This document shows positions 20,677 through 52,004 of a stretch of 64,000 nucleotides of DNA, piece by piece. The translations under genes and the position numbers were made by a program. Source of the stretch: Notamacropus eugenii (Eukaryota; Chordata; Mammalia; Diprotodontia; Macropodidae); NCBI RefSeq assembly GCF_028372415.1, contig NC_092874.1:240910069-240974068 (forward strand), written 5' to 3'. The notes below the pieces were generated by a model. It was not told the DNA's origin, did not search any database, and saw nothing but the letters and a program-made list of their open reading frames with translations. How positions within the stretch are numbered: the stretch's first letter is position 1; each line of letters opens with the position of its first letter.

Positions 20677-21048
20677 GTTGTTATAGGGGATTATTCAATT
20701 TCAGAAATGTGAGACTGAATCTCTCTCTGAAGTGGGACTCTCTTTAGAATGCAAAACTGACTGGGGGGTAAAAACAAAAAATTACCAAGATAAAACTTAT
20801 TTAAAATTTTTTTTTAAAAAACTAGAATATTGTGCTCATCATTTGGGCATTATAAAAGATCATTTAGTAACTTAGAATCCCAAAGATAACTCTTGAAGAT
20901 TGGAGATTTCCTGACGGAAATCACATAGCAGTGAATTTCTATAAATGCCATTTAATTTTCTCCTTCCTAATTACTTTTTCTATACAAGAGGAAAAAAATT
21001 GCACCAGTATTCAAGGACTAGAAGAAGATACAGCAGCTAGCAGGAATA

Positions 21049-21049
<1 letters not shown>

Positions 21050-21110
<61 letters not shown>

Positions 21111-21118
21111 ACACCCCA
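21050..21118 (+). repeat. (CA)n microsatellite in the likely KICS2 3'UTR
   Basis: About 34 CA units with one interruption. On the KICS2 sense strand it is (TG)n, about 325 bases after the stop codon. Confidence 0.95.
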
Positions 21119-21440
21119 CACATGTCCTGCCCCTTTTATCATCCCACAGTCAAGGACCAATAAATACTCAAATCACACAAAACTCAGGAAAATGTGGAAA
21201 AAATAGAGATCACTCTGTCCAACACAGACCCCACAGACAGTACCCATGATCACTTACTATAGTCATCTTTGGATATTTAACTTAAATGGTCATAATTACA
21301 TAGGAAATGTGCAATACATGTCATGACAATTTTTCTTTAATTTAGCTTTCAAAGAATCATGAATGGATGTGACCTGAATCACCAAAAATTACAGCAGTCT
21401 TGTTAACCAGCGTTGAGAAACTGTCACTCCAAAAAGCCTA

Positions 21441-41964
<20,524 letters not shown>

Positions 41965-41999
41965 TCAGTCTATCAGAGAGCGTTGTTTGCAACAGAATG

Positions 42000-42132
42000 A
42001 AAGCTCCCTGCGGTCTGGAGCGTCTGGCTTCAGGAGACTCGGCTTCCAATCCTGCCTTTGCAGCTAGGGGGCGCTGCGGATGAAGCGCAGGAGCTGGCGT
42101 CGGGGAGACCCAAGTTCAAGTCCAACACTTGG
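42000..42132 (+). repeat. GC-rich SINE piece at the edge of the CpG island
   Basis: 'GCAGCTAGGGGGCGCTGCGGATG' and 'GGGAGACCCAAGTTCAAGTCC' match the SINE head, with CpGs kept. The first part, 42000-42055, is MIR-like. Confidence 0.6.
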
Positions 42133-42204
42133 TGGGCACGTGCTTCCGGCGAGTCCCCGCCCTCCGCGAGCGTACCGGCTGGTGGACAGTTACGACATCC
42201 GTGG

Positions 42205-42305
42205 GGATTACGTATATATTTTTTAATTATTATATAATTGTATGTTATATATTCTGTTACATATAATATATGTAATTATATATATATATACATATATATA
42301 ATATT
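42205..42305. repeat. AT-rich simple repeat
   Basis: Long ATATAT tracts upstream of the KICS2 CpG island. From 42310 to 42865 I see no feature I can name, apart from a possible MIR-like piece around 42490-42600. Confidence 0.85.
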
Positions 42306-42869
42306 ACTCGATAAGAACATTGAAAAGGGACCAAGCAGTGCTTTTGGAGGTCTGAGGGGTAAAACTGGCACCACAAGTCTTAAGTTTAGGACTGGGAGGG
42401 ACTTCAGATCATTTAACGAACCCACTTTTGTTAGAGGTAAGGAAAGACCTCAGGTTTGTCAGACAAATCAATGCTAATAAGATATGTTATAACGTCAGAG
42501 AGATGAAATGACTTGCTCCAAGACTCATTGGTATTAAGTATTTTGCCTTAACTATTGCCACACTTAACACAGCACCTGGTACACAGGTAGCTCCACAAAT
42601 GTATCTTGAAGTGGAAGTTTCAGGAATTGAACCTAAATGGCATTCCGTTTCTCTCACCTTGGGTTTTGATTTTAAAGAGTGGTGGATTTGGGTTCAAAGG
42701 AGTCTGGATTTATCTCCAACTCAATCTCGGTTTGAAAAGTGTGGCACTGACCTTAGTTCTTCTTTCTTCATATGCCTGGTGTACATGTAGAACAACAGAA
42801 GTGATTACGGTAAATACTTAGTGCTAATGCTTAGGATTCACTGGCATTATCACCTTCATAAGGAAGTCA

Positions 42870-43400
42870 TCTTTATATATCTATATATATGTATAGACAT
42901 ACATATATAGACATATATGCATTTCCAACAACTCATGGTAGTTTTCATTCTTCTGATCTACCTTCATAAGAGAGCCATCCCCATATATCTATATCTATAT
43001 GTACATATATTTGTGTATGTGTATATACATATGTATGTGTGTATATGTATAAACATATATATATGTACATATATGTACATTTCTAACAGTCCATGGTTAG
43101 TTTTCATTCTTCTGATCTACCTTCATCAGGGAGTCATCCCCATATATCCATATCTATATATGTGTGCGTATACACATATACGTGTGTGTGTGTATGTATA
43201 CAGACATATATATATGTATTTCCAACAGCCCATGGTTACTTTTCATTCTTCTACATAAGGAAGTCATCCCCAAATATCTGTATTTATATATGTATATGTG
43301 TGTGTGTATATACACACATATATGTGTGTATGTATGTGTATATATATGTATATACACACACGTGTGTGTGTATGCATTTCCAACAACCCACAGTTAGTTT
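42870..43400 (+). repeat. Minisatellite with about 150-bp units, part core and part microsatellite
   Basis: A core 'CATTTCCAACARCCCATGGTTAG..TTTTCATTCTTCT..GATCTACC..CATAAGG..GTCATCCCCA' starts near 42919, 43077, 43217 and 43374 (the last cut short), with a partial core near 42855. Each core is followed by 70-90 bp of mixed ATAT/GTGT repeat. Steps are about 158, 140 and 157 bp. Confidence 0.88.
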
Positions 43401-43866
43401 TACAAATACAAATACTATTCAGGCACTTCAGATACATCTACAGTGTCTCCTTTTTTGATGTAGACCATATGAACAAAGAAATGACTTCAGGGACAAAGAA
43501 ATGAAGAATTGATTCCTCTCAGCCCTAGTGATCTTGCTTAAAAATTAGAACATTTGGTGCAGATCAATATTTATCATTTTTATCATTCTTATTTTCAGAC
43601 AGTTCTCTCAATTATATAGTGAGGGAACTATTTAGCCCTCAACTCACAGCCAAATTATTTTCCCTGCTGGATGCAAAGTACTTTAAGCCTGATGACACAA
43701 AAGCAGCTATGAATAATTAGATACTCCCATCTTAGTTTTATGATCCACCAAAATGACTGAATTTATTTTATGTGGCAGAGGTACATATGTTGAGGGAGGA
43801 CTGTTTTTACAAACCTCTCAACTCCAGAAATTCAAGGTCTGGGAGAATCTTTTGAACGTTCTACAT

Positions 43867-44049
43867 CAGTAGTGTCAAACTGAAATAGAAATAGGCCCCA
43901 CTAAGCTATGTTTAAGGGTGCCTGTAGTTAATGTTAACTGCACATTAACATTATCTATGTTCTATTTTATTTACATTTATTTTGTTAACTATTTCCCAAA
44001 TACATTTTAATTTGGTTCAAACTGGACTCTGGAGTGTCTGATATCCCTG
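43867..44049. mobile_element. hAT MITE, second family, with target duplication
   Basis: Left end CAGTAGTGTCAAACTGAAAT, right end ..GAGTGTCTGATATCCCTG. Flanked by TTCTACAT (43859-43866) and TTCTACTT (44050-44057), 7 of 8 the same. Length 183 bp. Confidence 0.8.
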
Positions 44050-44230
44050 TTCTACTTAAAAACCTGTCACCTAGCACTGGCTTGAAGGGATGGTTCAATA
44101 ATAGAATGAATTCAACTTTTCAAAATGCAAAATAAACCCAGTAGTTCATAGACATTTTCCTTTTCACTTTATATCCTTCCTATAGGCACACTCCCAACTT
44201 GTACATATGCATATAACCTGCATATGTACA

Positions 44231-44407
44231 TTTTGTATCGCCCAGGAGGGTATAAGGTCCTTTTATCTTTGTAGCCCCTATGCCTACCACAGTGCCTAGC
44301 ATGAGTCAAAGATTAATAAATGATTAATTTTACAGATAAGAAAACAGGTTCAGAGATATGAAAAATGTTGCTTAAAGTTATGCAAGCAGTAAGAACCAGG
44401 GATAGGA
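44231..44407 (+). repeat. Inverted duplication B, left arm
   Basis: 177 bp, gapless match (about 164 of 177, 93%, by eye) to the reverse complement of 46038-46214. The arm consists of an L2 3' end joined to a MIR-like piece, and the joint ('GATTAATAAATGATTAATTTT') is the same in both arms. Spacer 1630 bp. The MIR-like piece continues to about 44460 in this arm only. Confidence 0.9.
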
Positions 44408-45219
44408 TTTGAATGTAGTTCCTCTGATTCCAACCTCAGAATTCTTTCCATTACACCACTCTGATCCTTGAATGGAGAGAATTGTATGAACAGAAGTAGA
44501 GACTTAAAGAAGGAAAACCTGCTGTTGGCCAAAAATGCAAGAGTAGGGATCCCAGTCCTGATTTAAAGATTTTTAGAGGACTATAAAAAGATATTTCATA
44601 CTTTTGTTTTCCATTGTTTCAGTAAGTTGGCAGGTAAGCTTCTCTATTCAGTTACCTTATATAAAATAACATTGATCAGGAGAGGCTGGAAGCTTTTTCA
44701 TCCTTTTAAAGGGAAAAATGAATATGTCAAATCATTTTAAGCAAATGTATTACTTTGTATTTATTGTATGTGCTAATAATAAGCCAGAAAGAGTTTTCTG
44801 CTCAGGTATCCTGTGAAGTAGTTTATATTCTGGAGGGTTTTTTATATTCTAAAGAGTCTCTTCAGGTATGTGACTAAAGACTCTCAGGCCTTTCAGAGGG
44901 TTTCAGGGAAATTACTATATCAAGTTAATGTCTGAGTCAAAATGCTAATAGGAAAGGTACTTATCCCGTGGAACATTGACTATGGAGTCATGTTTGACTT
45001 CCAGCTTTCTCATAGCCAGCACATGAGTGCCCCAGCTCTAAGTTCCCCCTTCCATTTCTACCATGAAGTTAGAATTAAGCCAATCTTCAGGGTTAAAGGA
45101 AGACTGCCTTTCTTCATGGAATGTATCATTTGGCAGATTAGGTCAATGCTGATGCTTGTCACCATAGACCACATTGTATGGTGACCACAGCCTCTTTTAC
45201 ACCTCATTCACTCAGCAAT

Positions 45220-45395
45220 CAACGTGTCAAACTCAAACAGAAGCAGGTTGGGCAGCAAATTGACTTAGAAAACCACAATTTGACATTAACTACATTGTAT
45301 TTTCATTTTCATTAAAACATTTCCCAATTGCATTTTCATCTAGTTTCACACTCATATACAGCCCACCATGCTGGAGTTTGATACCTATGCTCTAC
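45220..45395. mobile_element. hAT MITE, second family
   Basis: 'CAACGTGTCAAACTCAAACAGAAGC' to 'GAGTTTGATACCTATG' align with the 43867-44049 copy. It lies in the spacer of inverted duplication B. Confidence 0.72.
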
Positions 45396-45404
45396 ATCAT
45401 TCCA

Positions 45405-45512
45405 GGGAGGTAAAGATGGACAAAAAAGAAGAAAGGGGAGGGAAGAGGGGAAGGGAAGATGAAAGAGGAAGGGGCAGAGAGAAGGAGGAAGCAGAGAAGG
45501 AAGGAGGAGGCT
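45405..45512 (+). repeat. Purine-rich tract (G/A)
   Basis: About 105 bases, nearly all A and G on the plus strand (GGAAGGGAAGATGAAAGAGG-like). Possible triplex-forming DNA. Confidence 0.85.
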
Positions 45513-46037
45513 GTTCCTATCTCTGTAAATGTCATTTGCCTTCACTTTAACCCTTTAGAAAACTTAGTTTCTTCTGTAATCCGCTTGCATGTCATCTCCT
45601 AATGGAAACCTTTCCTAATTTTCCTTAGTGTACTCTCTTTCCTCCACAGATTACTATGTGTATATTTACCAATTTAAGTATGAAGGTCCTCCTAAATCGG
45701 ATTATTCTGGGATGGGCCTGACTTAGGCTGGTCCCCTGGTATATATTGGAACTGAATGAGCTGCTCATAGGTTGTTCAATAGTTAACAATAGGAGATCTG
45801 CTTCACCATAGCAGAAGAAGAATGTTCTACAAAGATATGCAGGGAGGAGACCTCAAAGTTGATTTAGCAGAGTAAAGCTCCTTGCTTCTCAGTTGCCCAT
45901 TGTGGTCATCCAGCTGAGCCTCAGAGCATGCCTGGAGTTCCTAATGGTTATTTGGTACTCAAGCAACCAGTAAGTGATATAGTCCTCTGAGTCATTCAAG
46001 TCTTGAGGATGGGTTTTAAGGAAAAATTAGCCTAATG

Positions 46038-46214
46038 TCCTGTCCCTGGTTCTTACTATTTGCATAACTTTAGGCAAGATTATTCATATCTCTGAACCTG
46101 TTTCCTTATCTGCAAAATTAATCATTTATTAATCTTTGACTCATGCTAGGCACTGTTGTAGGCATAGGGACTACAAACATAAAAGGATCTTATACCCTAC
46201 TGGGCGATACAAAA
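46038..46214 (-). repeat. Inverted duplication B, right arm
   Basis: Partner of 44231-44407, same length with no gaps. Flanking sequence does not match. A further, ordinary L2 3' tail in plus orientation follows at 46225-46335. Confidence 0.9.
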
Positions 46215-46489
46215 AAACCTCAAGGGTAGGTACCAGTTTTCATTTTGCCTTTATACTTTCAATGAGCAGTACCATGCCTTCTGCATAGTAAGTGTTTAAT
46301 AAATCATTATTGGTTAGTTTGAATGTACAAATGACTGACTTGTGTGCAATTTTCTTGCATATATATTCTTTGGTCTCCCTCCACATAGGTTAGGCGTGCT
46401 TGTTGCATTGAAATGTAAGCTCCACAGGGGCAGATAAACTATCTTCTTTTTCCATTATACATGCAAACTTAATAGCTGACTGTCTGGAG

Positions 46490-46963
46490 TTGTTCAAGCT
46501 GGCTGCAGTGGGAGCATTTGCACCTCAGAAATCAACAAACACTGCAAATCAGGGCTTGATTTATTGTTTTGTTGATTATTTAGACAATAAATTGTTGAAG
46601 GAAATGTTAATGATGCAGATTAAACTTAAAAGTTTGTATCAGGTGTACATTTTCTTTCCCAGAGAGCTAGTTGCTAAATGCCAGCATAACTTGCCTCTTT
46701 CTCAGTTGCCAACGTTGTATGGTACTCTACACACAACCAAATACCAAAACACTGGCTTTGATTTTCGATTTGGAAGTTATGAGGCAAGAATGAATTCTAA
46801 ACATTTAAGAACATACCTCATTTCTCCAAACTCTCATGGTGCTTGTCACCTGAACCACACCATCTGTAATTGGTATCAGCACAATATCTGGCATATGTCA
46901 ACTCAAATTCTGACGGTAGAATATTCTAGATCAAGAAATATGTGTAGGAAAAATGAGTTATAG
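46490..46963 (+). other. Unrecognised open frame, 157 codons
   Basis: Starts MFKLAAVGAFAPQKSTNTAN and ends MCRKNEL. It has no domain, signal peptide, coiled coil or homologue I know, no visible promoter, and AT-rich codon use like the surrounding DNA. It could be a decayed retrocopy or chance. Confidence 0.2.
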
Positions 46964-47054
46964 ACTGCTTGCATTGTTCTCTAATTGTTATTTGTGCATT
47001 AGCCTTTTCTCCCCAACTAGATTCTAAACTTCCTTAGACTCTTAAACTCATACA

Positions 47055-47395
47055 TGGCAGAGTAGAGAAAACAATGGATTTGGAGTCCAAAGACAAAGTT
47101 TGGAATCCTGTCTCTGTCATTGACTGCCTGTGTGAAATTTGACTTGACATCTCTCCTCATCTGAGGGATTTAGAACTTGGTTACCTTTACACTTCCATTA
47201 AGCTCCATAATTGGCATAAGTCCATGACTATATGTGAAAAAAATGGCAGTGCTAGAAAGGACCTTGTCTATCACCTTCATTTTTACAAAGTAATCGACTG
47301 TGTCTCAAAGACAAGAAGTGATGTGTTTAAATTATGTAACAAGGTAGTCACAGAGCTGGAAAGAGAATCTTGTCTAGGCCTCTTTCTATTTTAAT
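47055..47395. repeat. Two MIR-like SINE pieces
   Basis: 47055-47170 in plus orientation ('GGATTTGGAGTCCAAAGACAAAG') and 47240-47390 in minus orientation ('GCTAGAAAGGACCTTGTCTATCACC', 'AGTCACAGAGCTGGAAAGAG'). Confidence 0.5.
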
Positions 47396-47399
47396 CATC

Positions 47400-47980
47400 A
47401 GGAGAAACTATGATGGGGCTCCAAGGTAACACTCCTGTTCATAAAAAGAAAAAAAAGCACTTGGGCTTTCTGCTCTCCTGATGTCTCATATCCCCTTCTT
47501 TGTCTGCTACCTACTTCTAGATGGAAACTATGCAAGTGAAATCAATGTCAGTATGCCAGAGGTGCTGGCATACTACTATGGCCATCATAGAACTAGTTCC
47601 AAGAAATAATGGCTATGCTAATGGAATCACGTCTTACCAGATTTGCTGTGAGTTTCTTTAGTTAACTCTACAACTGCAAGACTACTCTCCTGTTTAGCTT
47701 CCGTGATCCACACACAAGAAGACAACTTAGGAATGGTTAGGGTTAAATTTGGGGACCACCTTCCAATTGCTCAAACGCTTTCACAAAGTCTATGAGTTTT
47801 TTGGAGGTGGAGAGCTATTTCATTGCTATGGCACGGAATTCTTTCAATCAAGTCAGTCCACAGGCCTATGGTTACTTGGGGGGAGAGGGGCAATCTGCTC
47901 TTTTACCACTTCTCTTCCTTTTCCTTCTAGATTTTTCTGATGGGTGTCTATTGACATGGATTGTAAATTAATGGAAGCAA
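47400..47980. other. No recognised feature
   Basis: No gene or repeat that I can support. A 63-codon open frame at 47749-47940 has no recognisable product. Confidence 0.4.
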
Positions 47981-47984
47981 AGCA

Positions 47985-48160
47985 CATTGTAGTGGAAAGG
48001 GCACTGAGTGTCAGGACTGAAGGGACTTTGATTTAAGTCCTTGGTGTCACATGCTAATTCTGTGACCTGGAGCTGCTCACTTCACCTAAAAAAGGTAAAA
48101 AGATTGTTGGCCCAGATGATCTCCAAGGTCTTTTCCATCTCTAAGAGTAAGAGGAATGAG
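47985..48160 (+). repeat. MIR-like SINE
   Basis: 'TGTAGTGGAAAGGGCACTGAGTG', 'CTGTGACCTGGAGCTGCTCAC' and 'AGATGATCTCCAAGGTC' in MIR order. Confidence 0.6.
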
Positions 48161-48229
48161 GACTGATAAATCCAGGGGAATTTTGATATTAAATGACTTA
48201 CAAGCAAATTGTACACAAAGTAATCAAAG

Positions 48230-48500
48230 AAATCAAGTCAACAAATGTTTATTAAGTGCCTACTATGTACTGGGCTAAGGTGGGAATACAGACAGGCAAA
48301 AACAGTCCCTCTCCTCAAGGAGTACACAGCCTAATGGGGAAAATAACATGCAAACAACCGTGTACAAACAAGAAAATACAGGATAAATGGGAACTAGTCT
48401 CAGAGGGAAGGCATTAGGATTAAGGACTGGGAAAGTCTTCTTGCAGAAGGTGAGACTTCAGCTGTGACTTAAGGTAAGCCAGAGAAGTCAGAAGGCTGAG
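48230..48500 (-). repeat. L2 3' end, minus strand
   Basis: 'TCAACAAATGTTTATTAAGTGCCTACTATG', 'CAAAAACAGTCCCTCTCCTCAAGGAG' and 'ATTAGGATTAAGGACTGGGAAAG' are a well-kept reversed L2 3' end. Confidence 0.82.
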
Positions 48501-48624
48501 ATGTGTCTTGGCTCTTAGTAGACTCTATATAAATGTTTGTTCTTTTTCCCTCCCTTTACCAACGTGGGATGATTACACCTTCAAGGATCAAGAGACCTGC
48601 AGCTTTCTGAAATAACAACCAAGA

Positions 48625-48872
48625 ACGCTGATAAAACACTTTAAGATTTGCAAAGCGTGTTATATATTCATTTACAAACTCACTTGCTTAAAACTTCCTT
48701 GTGAGATAGATGCTATTATTATCCCCATTTTACAGATAAGCAAACCAAGGCTGAGGGAGATCAAATGATCTTCCCTTAGTCACACAACTAATAAGATGAT
48801 ATCTGAGTCAGGATTTGACTCTAGGTCTCCCTGATCCTATCAGGCATGATATCCACCATTCCACGTTCTGTC
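48625..48872 (-). repeat. SINE (MIR/THER type)
   Basis: 'GCTGATAAAACACTTTAAGATTTGCAAAGCG', 'CCCATTTTACAGATAAGC' and 'GACTCTAGGTCTCCCTGATC' form a reversed SINE. From 48880 to 49850 I recognise nothing. Confidence 0.78.
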
Positions 48873-49849
48873 TCAATAATATTTGGATCAGTAATTCCTT
48901 CTATGTGAAAAGACTGTTTTGGCAGAATTCCTGAATAGTGGAAATGTCAGGGCCAAGCTAGATCCCTGGGGACTGGTTCCACTGAAACCAACGGGAAAAA
49001 TCCTTTCTGATCCTATCCTCTATCTTGTACCCAACTAATACCAAGGCAGGGAAAACTCCTTACTGTGGCTCCTAATTTTTAGCCTTTCCTTAATAACTCT
49101 TTAATTTCACTTTGAGCCTCAGCTATAGATCTGCATTGTATTCCAGTTAATTTCATTTGGTTTCTAGTTGTATCTTTTTCCCCCTGATTTCTTTTAGAAC
49201 ACATAAACATTATCCCCCATTTTTTTAAGTATTAAACTATAACAACTCCTATGAATATTCATTTTAAAATCTAGGTCCTGTTTGATGCAGCAGAATTTTC
49301 AAGTCTGTAAATTGCAGCTCAAGACTCAAGAAGTGGCATTGCTATGCATCAAACCTGGAGTCCCAGTCATTTTCTAAGATTATTTGGAAACAGCCACTGA
49401 GCTGCATACTGGACCATCCTTTGGCAGTAGCCTCCAGAGGCTAACAAAATTTACCTGATCTCCTATGTCAGTTTCTGGGGTTTGACTGATGTTTAATAGT
49501 TAGGTCATCATAGTTTTAACTAATTGATATAATAAAATCAGATGTTTCTTTTTAAACTTTGTGAGTACAAAATGAGCAGCACTGATCTCTTTCCAGGACA
49601 GATGGAAATGTAACCCAGCCAGGAAAGGAGTGGGTTAAACTTGTCCAACCATGCTAAAAAGTTTGACCCAGTTCCTTGAAATAAGAATGAACTAGAAAGT
49701 AAAATCAGTTGCAGATACATTTTCTTCTTACTCAAAATTACTTTTGAACCCCTGGGAGTCCAAGAAAAGATTCCTCTGCTTTTCCAACCAATTCATTCCA
49801 CCCCTACTGAGTTATATGCTATGCAGCTTGGGGAATAGATGGACCAAGA

Positions 49850-51530
49850 GTAATATCTGACTGTATTGTGCTGTGTGTGTGTGTAAACATCTCACAGAAG
49901 CAAGAAACTGAGTTGGAAGGGACTCTGTGGCCACCTGTTTCAACCCAAACTCAAAAAAAATCCTTAATATAAATACCTGCCCTCCAACCTTTGCCCCAAA
50001 TCCTCCAATGGTATCTATCACCTCATGATGCTTGAAAACAGCTATATGCTGATCTTTCTCTTCTCAAATAGAAACACCCCCATTTCTCTCCACCAGTGCT
50101 CCTATCATGTATTCAAGTCACTCCACCATTGTGGTCCCCCCTCCTTTGGATATTCCCTGGCTTATCAATGTTCTTTGAAAATTGTGGCACCCAGATCTGA
50201 ATACTACTCCAGATGTGACCATGGGACTATTATCTCCTTATTCCGGGAATATTCCTGTATACCTCATTGTTGTTGTTTGTTGTGTCATTTTTCAGTCATG
50301 TCTGACTCTTTGTGACTCCTTTTGGGGTTTTCTTAGCAAAGATAACAGTGATTTGCCATTTCCTTCTGCAGCTCATTTTACAGATGAGGAAACTGAAGCA
50401 AATAGGGTTAAGTGACTTGCCCAGGACCACATAGCTAGTCATGTCTGAGGCTGGATTTGAACTCAGGTCTTCCTGACTCCAGGCCTGGCATTCTATTCAT
50501 CATACCACCTACTAGTCATGCCTCTTGTAATGATGGTAAAAATAATAGTAGCGTATCGTATGTTGAGCTTGTAGTCCACTAATCTCCCTCCCCACCATAG
50601 ATGTACTACTGTATAGTCATACTCTCCCATCCTGTACTTCACAAGTTAATTTGAGAAACACAACTATAAGACATTACATTTATCTCTATTGAATTTCAGC
50701 TTATTAGACTCATTCTGGTATGCTAGATTATCAAGATCTCTTTGGACTTTGTGTCTTTCAGTACATTAGCTAATACTCTCAGCTTTGTGTCAGCTACAAA
50801 GTAGATAGCATGCCATGTATGCCTTCATCCAAATCACCTAGAAGAATTATAAATAGCACAGGGCGAAGCACAGATCCCTTGCACACTGCACTGGAGACCT
50901 CTTGCCAAGTTGACAATGAGTCTGACCATTCAACCAGATAATTGAATTATCTAGTCTACTTCTCAATATCTTTTCCACAAGAATTGAATGAGATACTTTA
51001 TGAAATGCTAAGGAAGTTTTTAATGTGTAGCATTCCCCAGTTCTATTAGTTTAGTAACCCTATCAGAAAAAGGGAAATAAGGTTAGTCTGGTATGACCTG
51101 CTCTTGACAAAGTGAGATGTTCACTGACCTCATAATGATATGTTCTAAAATTGTCCCAGGAACCAAAATCAAGCTCACTGGTTAGAAGACTCTATGCTAT
51201 CCCCTTTTTTCTGAAAGTTAGGATTGCATTTGTCCTTCTCTAGGACAGAGAGATTGCCCTAGATCTCCATGATCTTTCAAACATCATTGCAGTAGTTCAG
51301 TAAGAAGGATGAGGTTCAGTAATCACATGAGGTTCAGTTCCCAAAGATGTAGTTCATCTGGGCTGGGTGATTTGAATTCATCAAGATTTTTTCCTACTTT
51401 TTCCCTATTAATCTTACTTATCACCCCTCTGTTTACCATTTTTGCTCTGTCATTTCAGATACTCAGGTCGTTTTCCTTGGCAGAGAACTGAGTAATTACA
51501 TCTTTTTTCTATCATCATTTACCATTGTCT
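49850..51530 (-). repeat. CR1/L3 LINE, minus strand, 3' part with RT region
   Basis: The plus-strand text 'AGCACAGATCCCTTGCACACTGCACTGGAGACC', 'CATCCAAATCACCTAGAAGAATTATAAATAGCACAGGG' (parts) and 'GTAACCCTATCAGAAAAAGGGAAATAAGGTTAG' is the complement of the CR1/L3 reverse transcriptase (around the PQGSVLGP and NxLVDK stretches). Order runs from the RT N-terminal side at the right to the 3'UTR at the left. Split by a SINE at 50263-50515. Frames are lost. Confidence 0.78.
50263..50515 (-). repeat. CORE/tRNA-type SINE inside the CR1/L3
   Basis: 'TTTTCAGTCATGTCTGACTC', 'GGGGTTTTCTTAGCAAAG', 'CATTTTACAGATGAGGAAACTG', 'GTTAAGTGACTTGCCCAGG' and head at the right. A well-kept, full-length copy. Confidence 0.9.
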
Positions 51531-51854
51531 CATCCACCCTAAACAGTAATACTATCCCTATGAGCCTTCTCTTTTCCCTGATATAGGTTAAAAAAAATAA
51601 ACAGGCAAACCCTTTCAATAGTCATTAACTTCTGTTGGCTACCACAACTTATTCTGAATTTTAGCATTCTGACACTATGTTTTTCAGTCATTCCAGGCTC
51701 TTATATTCAGATTAGGTTACCTGCCCTTCTAACTTTTTTACATTTTTTTCAAAATCTAAGTTTATTGATGAGTTCTCTGTGTCTATATATCATTGTCATT
51801 GAGAACTCCCTCTTTTTCCTGCTGACTGGAATAATTTCTGTTCATGTCTTCAGT

Positions 51855-52002
51855 CAGTCAATAAACATTAAGTGCCAGACTATATGCTAGGTACTGGGCT
51901 AAGTTTTAAGGATAGAAATATGGGAGGGGGGGAAGCAAGAAAGGAAGAAAGCAAGGAAGGAGGGAGGGAAGGAAGGAAGGAAAGAGTGGAGGGAGGAAGA
52001 AG
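51855..52002. repeat. L2 3' end followed by (GGAA)n-rich microsatellite
   Basis: 51855-51920 is a reversed L2 end ('GTCAGTCAATAAACATTAAGTGCC'). 51923-52000 is a purine tract rich in GGAA units. Confidence 0.8.
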
Positions 52003-52004
52003 GT

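Noticed and set aside
1-21000. 3' end of SRGAP1, expected on the other side of KICS2
   Set aside because: No recognisable SRGAP1 coding exon or shared UTR signal is seen here.
42870-43400. Possible CRISPR-like array (regular repeat and spacer pattern)
   Set aside because: The 'spacers' are microsatellite DNA and the setting is a mammalian genome; it is a minisatellite.
42917-43458. Overlapping open frames of 113 and 121 codons with repeated Y/I/H-rich peptides
   Set aside because: They are translations of the minisatellite and its AT/GT tracts, not genes.
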